Assembly (NCBI GenBank): GCA_003160635.1
Contig: PMLV01000156.1
Location: forward strand, 11,464 to 44,258
Origin: Acidimicrobiaceae bacterium
GTDB taxonomy: Bacteria; Actinomycetota; Acidimicrobiia; Acidimicrobiales; RAAP-2
DNA length: 32,795 bases
Direction: 5' to 3'
A program made the position numbers and the translations under genes. The notes under the pieces are model-generated. The model searched no databases, had not been told where the DNA came from, and worked only from the letters and a program-made list of their open reading frames with translations. The stretch's first letter is position 1; every line of letters starts with the position of its first letter. Of this stretch, positions 23,973-32,066 are shown in pieces.

Positions 23973-24674
23973 ATGACCGTGATCCGTGTGACCACGCCGG
24001 ATCTCGCGGCGGAGCGCTCTCTCCGCGCCAGCGGGCATTCGTGGATCGCGGGCATGGACGAGGTGGGTCGCGGTGCGTGGGCGGGCCCGGTGACCGTCGG
24101 CGTCGCCGTCGTCCCGCCGAAGGCCACCAAGCGCACCCAGCCCCGGTGGCTCCGGGACTCCAAGCAACTCAGCGAAGCGCGACGCGAGTCCATATTCGAC
24201 GCCGTCGGGTCCTGGTGCGCCGATTGGGCGGTGGGCCACGCCTCTCCCGAGGAGTGCGATCGGTGGGGGATGCGGGTGGCTCTCCGTCTGGCCGCTCAGC
24301 GGGCACTCGCCGGCCTGTCCCGCCTCCCCGATGCGCTCCTCATCGACGGCCCCCTCGACCTGGTGTCGGGTCCGGAGCCGGCAGCGGGGGGGTTCAACGG
24401 ATCGGTCCACCCGATCATCGGCGGCGACGCCCGCTGCGCCTCCGTGGCCGCGGCCTCGGTGCTGGCCAAGGTCGTACGGGACCGTCTCATGCGGGCCGAA
24501 TCGGAGCACTTCCCCCCGTACGCATTCGAGCAGAACAAGGGTTACCCTTCGCCGACGCACCAGATGGCACTGCGGGGCTACGGCCTGTCGTCGATCCACC
24601 GCCGCACCTGGTCCTTCGTAACCTCCCTGCCCTGGTGCGACGGGTGGCCCGTCAGTCGCGAAAACTACCTCTGA
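23973..24674 (+). CDS. rnhB: Ribonuclease HII
   Basis: 233 residues. Cuts RNA in RNA/DNA hybrids and removes single ribonucleotides from DNA. The first acidic pair is in AGMDEVGRGAWAGPVTVGVA (D and E near residues 29-30, DEVGRG motif), then LRDSKQLSEARRESIF, ALLIDGPLDL with the third Asp, and GGDARCASVAAASVLAKVVR with the fourth. The C-terminal NKGYPSPTHQMALRGYGLSS is the RNase HII signature. The family usually begins about 10-30 residues before the DEVGRG motif, so the ATG at 23973 is reasonable, but neither a ribosome site nor a TANNNT box at the right distance is visible; GTGs at 23979 and 23988 are alternatives. Confidence 0.95.
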   Translation: MTVIRVTTPDLAAERSLRASGHSWIAGMDEVGRGAWAGPVTVGVAVVPPKATKRTQPRWLRDSKQLSEARRESIFDAVGSWCADWAVGHASPEECDRWGMRVALRLAAQRALAGLSRLPDALLIDGPLDLVSGPEPAAGGFNGSVHPIIGGDARCASVAAASVLAKVVRDRLMRAESEHFPPYAFEQNKGYPSPTHQMALRGYGLSSIHRRTWSFVTSLPWCDGWPVSRENYL

Positions 24675-24712
24675 CCTGGGGTCGGCAACGTGTCGATGGT
24701 GTCCGTGACGAG

Positions 24713-24718
24713 TAGTGT
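24713..24718 (+). promoter_or_regulatory. -10 box for ABC ATPase gene (leaderless)
   Basis: TAGTGT is followed by 6 nt and then ATG at 24725. TGTCGA lies 16 nt further upstream as a weak -35. Confidence 0.6.
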
Positions 24719-24724
24719 AAACAG

Positions 24725-26815
24725 ATGAGCAGCGTGTTGGAGGTGCAGAACCTCCGAACGGAATTCCGCATGCGGCACACCTCGGTGGTTGCGGTCGACG
24801 ACATCTCGTTCTCGGTCGGCCAGGGGGAGTGCGTGGGGATCGTCGGGGAGTCGGGCTGCGGTAAGAGCACGACGGGGCTTTCGATCATGAGGCTCTTGCC
24901 CAACAACGGGCACCTGATCGGCGGGACCATCACCCTGCTCGGTCGTGACCTCGCCACGCTGGACGAGAAGGAGATGCGGCAGGTCCGGGGGGACCAGGTG
25001 GCCCTCATTCCCCAGGACCCGTTGACCGCCCTCAACCCGACGATGACGATCGGCAAGCAGATCGCGGAAGGCGTCCGCCTGCACCGGGACGTGACCAAGT
25101 CGCAGGCACGGCAGCGGGCGCTCGAGGTCCTCACATTGGTCGAGATGCCCCGTCCGGCCGAGCGGCTCGACCAATACCCCCACGAACTGTCGGGGGGCCT
25201 CCGTCAACGGGTGATGATCGCCATAGCGTTGGCGTGCGAGCCGAAGCTGCTCATCGCCGACGAGCCCACGACGGCCCTCGACGTCACCATCCAGGCGCAG
25301 ATCCTCGACCTCATCGACGACCTGCGCGAGCGGCTCCGCATGGGCGTGGTGCTCATCACGCACGACATGGGCGTGATCGCAGGTCGGACTGACCGTGTCA
25401 TCGTGATGTACGCCGGGAAATTCGTCGAGGAGGCGGCGACCAGCGTGCTTTTCGAGAGAGAACGCCACCCCTACGCGGAAGCCCTCTTGGCCTCGGTACC
25501 CAAAATCGACCAGGATCCCGGGGAGTCGCTCCTCACCATCCCGGGCTTGCCTCCGGACCTCTCCGAGGCCATCACCAATTGTCGCTTCGCTCCCCGTTGC
25601 CGCTACGCCACCGAGAAGTGCCGGACCGAAGAGCCACCACTGGACCCGGCGAACGACGGTGACCCTTCGCACCGTTTCGCCTGCTTCCACCCCGTCGAGC
25701 ATGCGGCGTCGCCCCTGGCCGCCGAGGCCCGCGCCGCCTCGCCTGCGCCCGCTCCCGGCACCGCGGCGAGGATCGCCGCGCTCGCGGGGGCTCCGGGCAT
25801 CCTCTCGGTCACCAATCTGGTCAAGGAATTCCCGGTCCTGGCCGGCGGTGTCATCCGCCGCCAGGTGGGCTCCGTGCACGCGGTCAGCGATGTCACGCTC
25901 TCCATCCGTCAGGGTGAGACGTTCGGGCTCGTCGGCGAGTCCGGGTGCGGGAAGACCACCATCGGACGTATGATGGTGGCGCTCGAGTCGCCGACCGCCG
26001 GATCGGTCCGCTTCGAGGACTCGGTGTTGACGGAGCTCAAGGGAGCGGAGTTACGGCAAAAGCGCCGCGACGTCCAGCTCATGTTCCAGGACCCCTACGC
26101 CTCCCTTGACCCGCGCATGCGCGTGGGAACCATCATCGGGGAGCCCTTACGGGTGCAGAAGGTCGGGACGCATGACGAGCAGCGGGACCGGGTGACGTCC
26201 TTGTTGCGCGAGGTGGGATTGAGTCCCCAGTCGGTGAACCGCTATCCCCATGAATTCTCGGGCGGCCAGCGCCAAAGGATCGGGCTGGCCCGTGCATTGG
26301 CCCTCGAACCCAAGTTGGTGGTGGCGGACGAGCCGGTATCGGCCCTCGACGTGTCGATTCAGGCGCAGATACTCAACCTGATGAAGGACTTGCAGCGGCG
26401 CTATGGCCTGACCTACGTGATGATCTCGCATGACCTGGCTGTCATCCGCTACATGGCCGACACCATCGGCGTCATGTACCTGGGCAAGTTGGTCGAGCTC
26501 GGCCCGTCGGCCGAGGTGTACGCCCGGCCGGCCCATCCCTACACGCAAGGTCTACTCGACGCGGTGCCGACTGCAGCACATGCGACGTCCCGCGAGCAGC
26601 GCAAGCTGATCGTGCGGGGCGAGCTGCCCTCCGCGGTCCACCCCCCGTCGGGATGCCGCTTCCGCACCCGCTGCCCCCGGGCCCAGAACCTGTGTGCCGA
26701 GGTGGAGCCACTCCTGGTCAGCTTCGGCGCCGGGCACACCGCGGCCTGTCATTTCCCGCTGCAGACACCCGCGCCCGATCCAGAGTCTGCGTCGGCCCTG
26801 CCGGCGATGCCCTGA
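24725..26815 (+). CDS. Fused oligopeptide/dipeptide ABC importer ATPase (DppD-DppF type)
   Basis: 696 residues with two complete ABC domains, normally separate proteins. Half 1: Walker [10 protein letters not shown] near residue 40, signature [20 protein letters not shown], Walker [14 protein letters not shown], switch His in LITHDMG. Half 2 begins near residue 355: Walker [10 protein letters not shown], signature [20 protein letters not shown], Walker [14 protein letters not shown], and MISHDLAV. Each half ends in the oligopeptide-type C-terminal region with [12 protein letters not shown] or [12 protein letters not shown] and a four-cysteine set ([14 protein letters not shown] plus [18 protein letters not shown] plus AACH). 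Both sites look catalytically intact. It should energise the two permeases encoded by the convergent operon. The ATG is set by a TAGTGT box 6 nt upstream. Confidence 0.95.
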   Translation: MSSVLEVQNLRTEFRMRHTSVVAVDDISFSVGQGECVGIVGESGCGKSTTGLSIMRLLPNNGHLIGGTITLLGRDLATLDEKEMRQVRGDQVALIPQDPLTALNPTMTIGKQIAEGVRLHRDVTKSQARQRALEVLTLVEMPRPAERLDQYPHELSGGLRQRVMIAIALACEPKLLIADEPTTALDVTIQAQILDLIDDLRERLRMGVVLITHDMGVIAGRTDRVIVMYAGKFVEEAATSVLFERERHPYAEALLASVPKIDQDPGESLLTIPGLPPDLSEAITNCRFAPRCRYATEKCRTEEPPLDPANDGDPSHRFACFHPVEHAASPLAAEARAASPAPAPGTAARIAALAGAPGILSVTNLVKEFPVLAGGVIRRQVGSVHAVSDVTLSIRQGETFGLVGESGCGKTTIGRMMVALESPTAGSVRFEDSVLTELKGAELRQKRRDVQLMFQDPYASLDPRMRVGTIIGEPLRVQKVGTHDEQRDRVTSLLREVGLSPQSVNRYPHEFSGGQRQRIGLARALALEPKLVVADEPVSALDVSIQAQILNLMKDLQRRYGLTYVMISHDLAVIRYMADTIGVMYLGKLVELGPSAEVYARPAHPYTQGLLDAVPTAAHATSREQRKLIVRGELPSAVHPPSGCRFRTRCPRAQNLCAEVEPLLVSFGAGHTAACHFPLQTPAPDPESASALPAMP

Positions 26816-26816
26816 G

Positions 26817-27809
26817 TCAATTTCGCTGGAGGCGTACCTCGAGGGCGTCGCGCAGGGCGTCCCCAATAAAGTTGAAGGCGATCACGACCAGGACGATGCA
26901 GAGTCCCGCCGGGTAGATCTCCCACCAGTACCCAAGTGCCGCGCTGTTGACGCCGTTGGAGAGCATGGTTCCCCAATCCGTGCCGGGCGCCGGGATACCC
27001 AGTCCGATGAAACCGAGCGCGGCGAGCAGGAGGATGGAGTCAGCCACCTGGAACGTGGCGAAGACGACGATGGTGCCGATGGAGTTGGGGACGATGTGAC
27101 GCCCCACGATGCGCGTGCGCGAACCCCCCATGACCCGCACCGCCTCGACGTATTCGCGCACGCGCAGGGTCAGGGTTTCGCCGCGAACGAGCCGAGCTGG
27201 CACCAGCCAGCTGACGAATGCGATGACGACGATGATGAGTACCTCAGACTGCTTGTAGATGGTGACAAGGGCGATGAGAAGGAAGAGCACGGGGACGGAG
27301 AGAAGCATGTCGACGAATCGCATCATGATGGCGTCGATCCATCCCCCGACGAAGCCGGCGATGGCCCCGTAGACGACGCCGATGACCGTGGCCACGAAAG
27401 CCGACGCAAAGCCCACGATCAACGAAGCCTGCCCGCCGAACATCAGGCGGCCGAGCATGTCGAAGCCGGTGGTGTCCGTACCGAGGGGTTCGCCGCTTCC
27501 CGGCGAGGCATTCTGATTGGCGTTGAGTGCGAGCTCGGCGTTGGTCTGATTGGTGTGGTAGAGCAGCGGGCCCACGAAGCAGAAGAGGATGAAGAAGACG
27601 ATGACGAAGAGGCCGACGACGGCCAGTTTGTTCTCAATGAAGACCCTCAGGATCTGACGGCCCATGCCCCCGACCGACGAGACCTCCCCCCCCTCGGGCA
27701 TGGCGTGTACGTCGGGGGGGGCAACGATGTCGCCGGCCGGGGCTGGAGCGACCGGCCCGAGGAGGTCCTCAGGCCCGAGCGGAGGAGTTGCCTCGTCAGG
27801 CAGGGTCAT
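26817..27809 (-). CDS. Oligopeptide/dipeptide ABC transporter permease (DppC type)
   Basis: 330 residues, inner-membrane permease with six predicted segments. A hydrophilic N-terminal extension of about 50 residues precedes the first helix (LAVVGLFVIVFFILFCFVGP). The extracellular region GEPLGTDTTGFDMLGRLMFG is typical of DppC/OppC, and the EAA cytoplasmic loop that contacts the ATPase is EYVEAVRVMGGSRTRIVGRH followed by IVPN. The C-terminal FIGDALRDALEVRLQRN is also typical. The ATG overlaps the upstream permease stop by 4 nt (ATGA), so translation is coupled. The stop is 1 nt from that of the convergent ATPase gene. Confidence 0.94.
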   Translation of the reverse strand: MTLPDEATPPLGPEDLLGPVAPAPAGDIVAPPDVHAMPEGGEVSSVGGMGRQILRVFIENKLAVVGLFVIVFFILFCFVGPLLYHTNQTNAELALNANQNASPGSGEPLGTDTTGFDMLGRLMFGGQASLIVGFASAFVATVIGVVYGAIAGFVGGWIDAIMMRFVDMLLSVPVLFLLIALVTIYKQSEVLIIVVIAFVSWLVPARLVRGETLTLRVREYVEAVRVMGGSRTRIVGRHIVPNSIGTIVVFATFQVADSILLLAALGFIGLGIPAPGTDWGTMLSNGVNSAALGYWWEIYPAGLCIVLVVIAFNFIGDALRDALEVRLQRN

Positions 27810-28762
27810 GAGGTGCTCCCGAACCGGATCCGGGGATCGGCAATGGCGTAGAGCACATCGGCGAGGAGTGAGCCGGCCACGGTGAAGATGGTGATGACCA
27901 GCGTCGTGCCGAGAACTGTCGGAATGTCGTTGTTGGTGGCCGCGGTCACCGTCAACAGTCCCATGCCCGGGTAGTTGAACACCGTTTCGGTGATCAGCGC
28001 GCCGCTGGCGATGGCGGGGAGCGACAGCCCGATGAGCGTCAGAATCGGGATGAGGGCGTTGCGCAGGGCATGGCCGTACAGGACACGATTCGGGCTTGCT
28101 CCCTTGGCCCGCGCCGTGCGGACGTAGTCCTGCGTCAGCGCGTCCATCATGGAAGAGCGCATGTAGCGGCTGAACGACGCGATCGTGATCGCCGAGAGGG
28201 TGATCACCGGCAGGACGAAGGCCCGGGGGTCTGTGAAGATCGTGAGCGGACCGCTGTCAATCGGCGGCGACACCGGGAAGAGGTGGAGGTCGAAACTGAA
28301 ATAGAGGATGAGGAGGAAGCCCAGGAAGAAGGGGGGCATGGCGTAGAACAGGAATGAGCCCGATGTCAGCAGGTAGTCGAGGGGGGAGTAGCGCTTGACC
28401 ACCTGCAGGATGCCGAGCGGGACGGCGATGATGAGGGCCACGAGGGTCGACACGCCGACCAGGGTCAGGGTTTTCGGCAACCTCTGGGAGATCAGCTCCT
28501 TCACTCCCTCGTTGTTCTTGAAGCTATACCCGAGATTGAGGTGGAAGAGCCCCCAGATGTAGCGCCATAACTGGTCGTAGATGGGAAGGTCCAAGCCGTT
28601 GACGAGGTTGAAGTGGGCCACCTGCGCCGGCGAGCGCCGAGGCCCGAGCGCCGCCGCCGCCTCCCCGCCGGGTATCAGCTTGCCGAGCAGAAAGACGATG
28701 AAGACGACACCCAGGATCACCACGATCGCCTGGAGGATGCGCCGGATCAAGAAGCCCGTCAT
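27806..28762 (-). CDS. Oligopeptide/dipeptide ABC transporter permease (DppB type)
   Basis: 318 residues, six predicted membrane segments. It begins MTGFLIRRILQAIVVILGVV, a typical DppB start, followed by the extracytoplasmic part with LVNGLDLPIYDQLWRYIWGL. The EAA loop is DYVRTARAKGASPNRVLYGH followed by ALRNALIP, and ETVFNYPGMGLLTVTAATN with ADVLYAIADPRIR closes the protein. It pairs with the DppC-type permease, whose start overlaps its stop. The spacing to the binding-protein gene upstream is 120 nt and contains a strong hairpin. No clear ribosome site is seen before the ATG. Confidence 0.94.
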   Translation of the reverse strand: MTGFLIRRILQAIVVILGVVFIVFLLGKLIPGGEAAAALGPRRSPAQVAHFNLVNGLDLPIYDQLWRYIWGLFHLNLGYSFKNNEGVKELISQRLPKTLTLVGVSTLVALIIAVPLGILQVVKRYSPLDYLLTSGSFLFYAMPPFFLGFLLILYFSFDLHLFPVSPPIDSGPLTIFTDPRAFVLPVITLSAITIASFSRYMRSSMMDALTQDYVRTARAKGASPNRVLYGHALRNALIPILTLIGLSLPAIASGALITETVFNYPGMGLLTVTAATNNDIPTVLGTTLVITIFTVAGSLLADVLYAIADPRIRFGSTS

Positions 28763-28788
28763 GCGCGGCGCCGTTGCAGGGAACGGGA

Positions 28789-28829
28789 ATCCCCCCGGCT
28801 CTGAGCATCAGCCTTCCAACCGGGGGGAT
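28789..28829 (-). terminator. Hairpin between binding-protein and permease genes
   Basis: ATCCCCCCGG (28789-28798) and CCGGGGGGAT (28820-28829) form a perfect 10-bp stem with a 21-nt loop. There is no U-run. In ABC operons a hairpin at this place commonly protects the upstream binding-protein mRNA or ends part of the transcripts. Confidence 0.6.
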
Positions 28830-28882
28830 CCATCCGTCAATTAGGTACAGGCAACGGGCGCCGCGTCCACTGCGTGCGGTGC

Positions 28883-30763
28883 CTACTTCCACCGCCAGTC
28901 TTCGGGCGAAATGCCCGTGAACGGGTTTTGCGGCGTGACACCGGTCAGGTCCTTGTTGTACTCGGTGAGTGCGTAGGCCTGATCCGGTTGGAAGATGACG
29001 GGCAGCTGCGTTGCCAGGTAGTTCTCCCACTTGGTCAACGACTGGTTGGTGTCGATGGTCTGGGTGATCAGCGCGTTGTTCTTGGCGTCGTTGTAGTCGC
29101 CGTAGTTGGCCTCCGAACCCAGCTGGAAGAGCTCCTCGCCGGACGGGTAGTAGTCGGGGGCGAACGTCCATCCGCCTCCCCACTCCTGGATCTGCCACGA
29201 GCAGCCGTTGGGGCAGGCGATGGCGTTGCCGATGACCGTGTTGAACGAGGCCCCGCTGAGCGTCACGTTGATGCCCTCGGTGGCCCAGGAGGCCTTCATG
29301 GCGGTGAACTCCTCGGTTTGGGTCGCTATGCCCGACGAGTACTGCTCCTGGAATTTCAGCGGTGTGCCGGCCGGGATCCCGGCGCCACAGTCACCCTTGC
29401 CCGTGCCCGCCTTGATGCAGGTGTCGGTCCCGTTGGGCACCACCTTCCACCCGTTGGCCACGAGCAGAGCCTTGGCCTTGGCCGGACTGTACGGGTAGGG
29501 GTTGGACTTCTCGAGGGTGGAGGCATACGGGTTCGGCGGCACGACGGGGACCGGCCCGTAGGTCGGCAGGGCGTAACCCTTCCAGATCTTCTTGACGTAG
29601 AGCGGCTGATTCACCAGGTCCTGGATGGCCTGGCGGATGTACAGCTGGCTGAACAGCTTCCCGGTCACGCCGCCGTTGGCGTTGGAACTGAAGTTCTCCG
29701 GGAAGTAGTTGATGGAGAAGGTGTAGAGCGGGTTCAGGTCGTACGTCCCGGCCAGGCGCGGGTTGTTCGCGCCGGACTTGTACGGATTGGTCGTTCCCGA
29801 AGAAAGATCGCTCTCGTCGACGTACCCCACACTGAGGTTGCCCCCGACCAGCGCATTGAACTCGGCCGAAGTGGACGTGTACGGCAACTCGGTGAACGAC
29901 TTCAATGTCGGCTTGACGGGCCCCGAGTAGGTCGGGTTCGGCACGAAGGTGGCCTGGCCGTCCGGGTTGAACGCACTCAGCTTCCACGGCCCGTCGACGA
30001 TCTGCCACAACGGGTTGCTGGCATAGGTGTTCAGCGAGTTGTTGGCCGCGCTGGGATTGTTGGGGTTGTACCCGGCCGAGTTGGCCAGGAATGTGTACAC
30101 CTTGGCGCAGGCGGCATCGCCCGTGCCGTAGGCAGCACTGGAGCAGCCACCTGTACCCGGGGCGGCGCCCGCTGAGGCGATGTCCCACGCGATCGGCATC
30201 GGTGTGATCTGGCCCAGCTCGTTGTAAATGATCCAGTGCTGGTTGTAGGCCTTGTTGAACGTGAACGTCACGGTGTTGCCGCTGGCGGTGACGTTGGTCA
30301 CGTTGTCGGGAAAGTCGCCCTTGACGTAGCCGCAGAAGTTGGCCGGCTGGGCGTGGTAGATGTTCATGAAGAACAGGACATCTTGTGCCGTGACGGACTC
30401 ACCGTTGGCCCATTTGTAGTTCTTCAGGTTGACGGTCACCGTGGTGCCACCGTTGGAGAACGCAGGCGTCTGGCCGATCGAGAGCGAGGTGTTGAGATTT
30501 GGTGAGGTGCCCACGCCGAACCAGAAGAGCGGCCGGTACATCAAGAACTGGAACTGCTCGACGTTGTTGACCGAGCAGAGCTGGGCCGGGTAGTAGGGGA
30601 GAATGAAGTTCGGAGTCGACTGTGGCAACTCGGCCCAGGTGGCGGTGGTGGGTTTCGATGCCGCCCCGCTCGTCCCCGGCGCAACGACGGCGAGTCCCGC
30701 CAACAGTGCGCCGGCCGCCATCGCCAACGTCACGATTCGCTTCAGATGTCCCTTTATGGCCAT
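28883..30763 (-). CDS. Extracellular solute-binding protein, family 5 (peptide type)
   Basis: 626 residues. Captures peptides (or a related ligand) outside the membrane for the ABC permeases. The N-terminus is a Sec signal: KGHLKR, a hydrophobic core of about 18 residues, then a probable cut near TSGAA-SK (residue about 35). There is no lipobox cysteine, so attachment is unclear. Family 5 signs are VNLKNYKWANGESVTAQDVL near residue 115, ALVGGNLSVGYVDESDL, and the late Y..D.N...Y.S-type ligand-site region with WGGGWTFAPDYYPSGEELF. Asn, Thr, Tyr and Pro are abundant, as in acidimicrobial members. The ATG has AAGGGAG 4 nt upstream and a leader of roughly 140 nt. It is the first gene of an operon with both permeases. 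Confidence 0.93.
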   Translation of the reverse strand: MAIKGHLKRIVTLAMAAGALLAGLAVVAPGTSGAASKPTTATWAELPQSTPNFILPYYPAQLCSVNNVEQFQFLMYRPLFWFGVGTSPNLNTSLSIGQTPAFSNGGTTVTVNLKNYKWANGESVTAQDVLFFMNIYHAQPANFCGYVKGDFPDNVTNVTASGNTVTFTFNKAYNQHWIIYNELGQITPMPIAWDIASAGAAPGTGGCSSAAYGTGDAACAKVYTFLANSAGYNPNNPSAANNSLNTYASNPLWQIVDGPWKLSAFNPDGQATFVPNPTYSGPVKPTLKSFTELPYTSTSAEFNALVGGNLSVGYVDESDLSSGTTNPYKSGANNPRLAGTYDLNPLYTFSINYFPENFSSNANGGVTGKLFSQLYIRQAIQDLVNQPLYVKKIWKGYALPTYGPVPVVPPNPYASTLEKSNPYPYSPAKAKALLVANGWKVVPNGTDTCIKAGTGKGDCGAGIPAGTPLKFQEQYSSGIATQTEEFTAMKASWATEGINVTLSGASFNTVIGNAIACPNGCSWQIQEWGGGWTFAPDYYPSGEELFQLGSEANYGDYNDAKNNALITQTIDTNQSLTKWENYLATQLPVIFQPDQAYALTEYNKDLTGVTPQNPFTGISPEDWRWK

Positions 30764-30767
30764 AGCA

Positions 30768-30774
30768 CTCCCTT
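30768..30774 (-). promoter_or_regulatory. Ribosome binding site of solute-binding-protein gene
   Basis: AAGGGAG, 4 nt before the ATG at 30763. It contrasts with the many leaderless genes in the window. Confidence 0.75.
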
Positions 30775-30780
30775 GCTACG

Positions 30781-30800
30781 CGGCCGTCGGCTGACGGCCG
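30781..30800 (-). promoter_or_regulatory. Leader hairpin before the ribosome site
   Basis: CGGCCGTC and GACGGCCG form a perfect 8-bp stem with a 4-nt loop, ending 6 nt upstream of the AAGGGAG site in the leader of the binding-protein mRNA. It may stabilise the mRNA or affect translation. Confidence 0.5.
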
Positions 30801-30892
30801 GGCTGAGTCTCTCGCCACCCCGCGCGGCTCGAGATTCCGTAAACGTAACGCAATTGCCACATTGTTCATAGTCCTGCAACCGATATTTTTCG

Positions 30893-30903
30893 ACCGTAAC
30901 GGT
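30893..30903. promoter_or_regulatory. Operator-like palindrome ACCGTAACGGT
   Basis: Perfect 5-bp arms around one base. It lies where transcription from the TACAAT box would start, a usual place for a repressor site. CGTAACG occurs again at 30844-30850. The cognate regulator is unknown. Confidence 0.45.
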
Positions 30904-30909
30904 TGGTTT

Positions 30910-30915
30910 ATTGTA
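30910..30915 (-). promoter_or_regulatory. -10 box of the binding-protein operon
   Basis: TACAAT, close to the sigma-70 type consensus. TTCAGC about 18 nt upstream (30934-30939 on this strand) is a possible -35. The predicted leader is about 140 nt. Confidence 0.5.
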
Positions 30916-30927
30916 CAGGACTGTCAC

Positions 30928-30939
30928 TTCAGGGCTGAA
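30928..30939. promoter_or_regulatory. Operator-like palindrome TTCAGGGCTGAA
   Basis: 5-bp arms with two central bases, lying on the -35 region of the binding-protein promoter and about 35 nt from the other palindrome. Confidence 0.35.
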
Positions 30940-31066
30940 AACACACAATTCCTGCGCGCGTGCGCCTTCTCACGCCCGATCACGCAAGCCGGCCGGCCCC
31001 CGCGAACAACCTTAATGCAACCTGTGCGGCAACTGCATGAATCGTAAGGGCGCCGGGAGAAGCCGA

Positions 31067-31072
31067 TAGAAT
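31067..31072 (+). promoter_or_regulatory. -10 box for DMT permease gene
   Basis: TAGAAT is followed by 13 nt and then ATG at 31086, which would give a leader of about 6 nt, so short rather than strictly leaderless. Confidence 0.45.
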
Positions 31073-31085
31073 TGGCAGTGATTCA

Positions 31086-32045
31086 ATGGTGTACGTCCTC
31101 GCACTCGCGGCCGCACTCTCCAATGCGCTGACCAGCGTGTTTCAGCGCATGGGGGTACAGGACGCGCCAGAAGAATCGACCATGAAGCTGAGTCTCTTGA
31201 CGCATGCCCTACGCCGTGGCATCTGGCTGCTCGGGTTCTTCTTCATGGTGTGCGGGTTCCTCTTCCAGGCCTTCGCGCTCCACGTCGGACGTCTGTCGGT
31301 GGCGCAGCCGATCCTCACCTTGGAGTTGCTCTTCCTGGTGTTCATCCTCGGCACGTACTTCGGCTACAAGGTCACGGCGCGCGAATGGGTCGGGGTCAGT
31401 GCGATCGTTCTGGGGCTGGCGGGGTTCCTGGCCTTCGCCGTGCCGGGCGGTGGAGAGCGCGTGCCGGGCACACTGGGGTGGGTCGTCGTGGGGGGCATCG
31501 CCATTGCGGTGATCGTGGCCGGTGTGGTGGCTACCCGGTGGGGACCACGCTGGTGGAAAGCGGCCATGTTCGGGACCGCCGCCGCCATGGCGTACGCCTT
31601 CACCGCGGCGCTCATAAAGGTGGTCAGCGACTATGCCGCCCGGGATTGGGTCACCATGTTTGCGCACTGGCAGACCTACGGCCTGATCGTCTTCGGTCTG
31701 ATGGGGGTGTTCCTGACGCAGAACGCCTTTCATGCCGGGCCGCTCGCCGCCTCGCAGTCCACCCTCGTACTGGTGGATCCGTTGTTCAGCATCCTGATAG
31801 GGATCGTCCTGTACGGCGACACCTTGCGGACTTCGGGCCCGTGGGGGCCGCTGGAGGCGATCTCTCTCCTGGTGATGTTCGTAGGCGCTGTCTTCCTTTC
31901 CCATTCCCCCCTGGTCACCGGCCTCAAGAGCGAAGGAAAGGGCGCCGAGTACGAAGAGCTCCTGTCCCGGCGCGCCCGGCACTTGGGCCAGCGTGCATCG
32001 CATGCAACCGTGCCCGACGGTGGGCTGCCGTTCTCACCGACGTAG
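31086..32045 (+). CDS. DMT-family membrane protein
   Basis: 319 residues with about nine to ten hydrophobic segments, resembling the drug/metabolite transporter superfamily (EamA-like). It begins MVYVLALAAALSNALTSVFQ, and has the repeated pattern of two five-helix halves: RLSVAQPILTLELLFLVFIL in the first and ASQSTLVLVDPLFSILIGIV in the second, with the usual VLYGDTL motif. The last 45 residues are hydrophilic. The substrate is unknown. It is transcribed away from the peptide-importer operon, and nothing beyond shared regulatory space ties the two together. Confidence 0.83.
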   Translation: MVYVLALAAALSNALTSVFQRMGVQDAPEESTMKLSLLTHALRRGIWLLGFFFMVCGFLFQAFALHVGRLSVAQPILTLELLFLVFILGTYFGYKVTAREWVGVSAIVLGLAGFLAFAVPGGGERVPGTLGWVVVGGIAIAVIVAGVVATRWGPRWWKAAMFGTAAAMAYAFTAALIKVVSDYAARDWVTMFAHWQTYGLIVFGLMGVFLTQNAFHAGPLAASQSTLVLVDPLFSILIGIVLYGDTLRTSGPWGPLEAISLLVMFVGAVFLSHSPLVTGLKSEGKGAEYEELLSRRARHLGQRASHATVPDGGLPFSPT

Positions 32046-32066
32046 CGGCACCGCCGGGGTCGGGAC

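Larger units (their letters stand above)
30764..31085. other. Divergent regulatory region, 322 nt
   Basis: No gene is seen. The middle (about 30835-30960) is visibly richer in A and T than the surroundings and carries the promoter and palindromes listed separately for the binding-protein operon. The right side holds the start region of the DMT permease gene. Confidence 0.7.
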
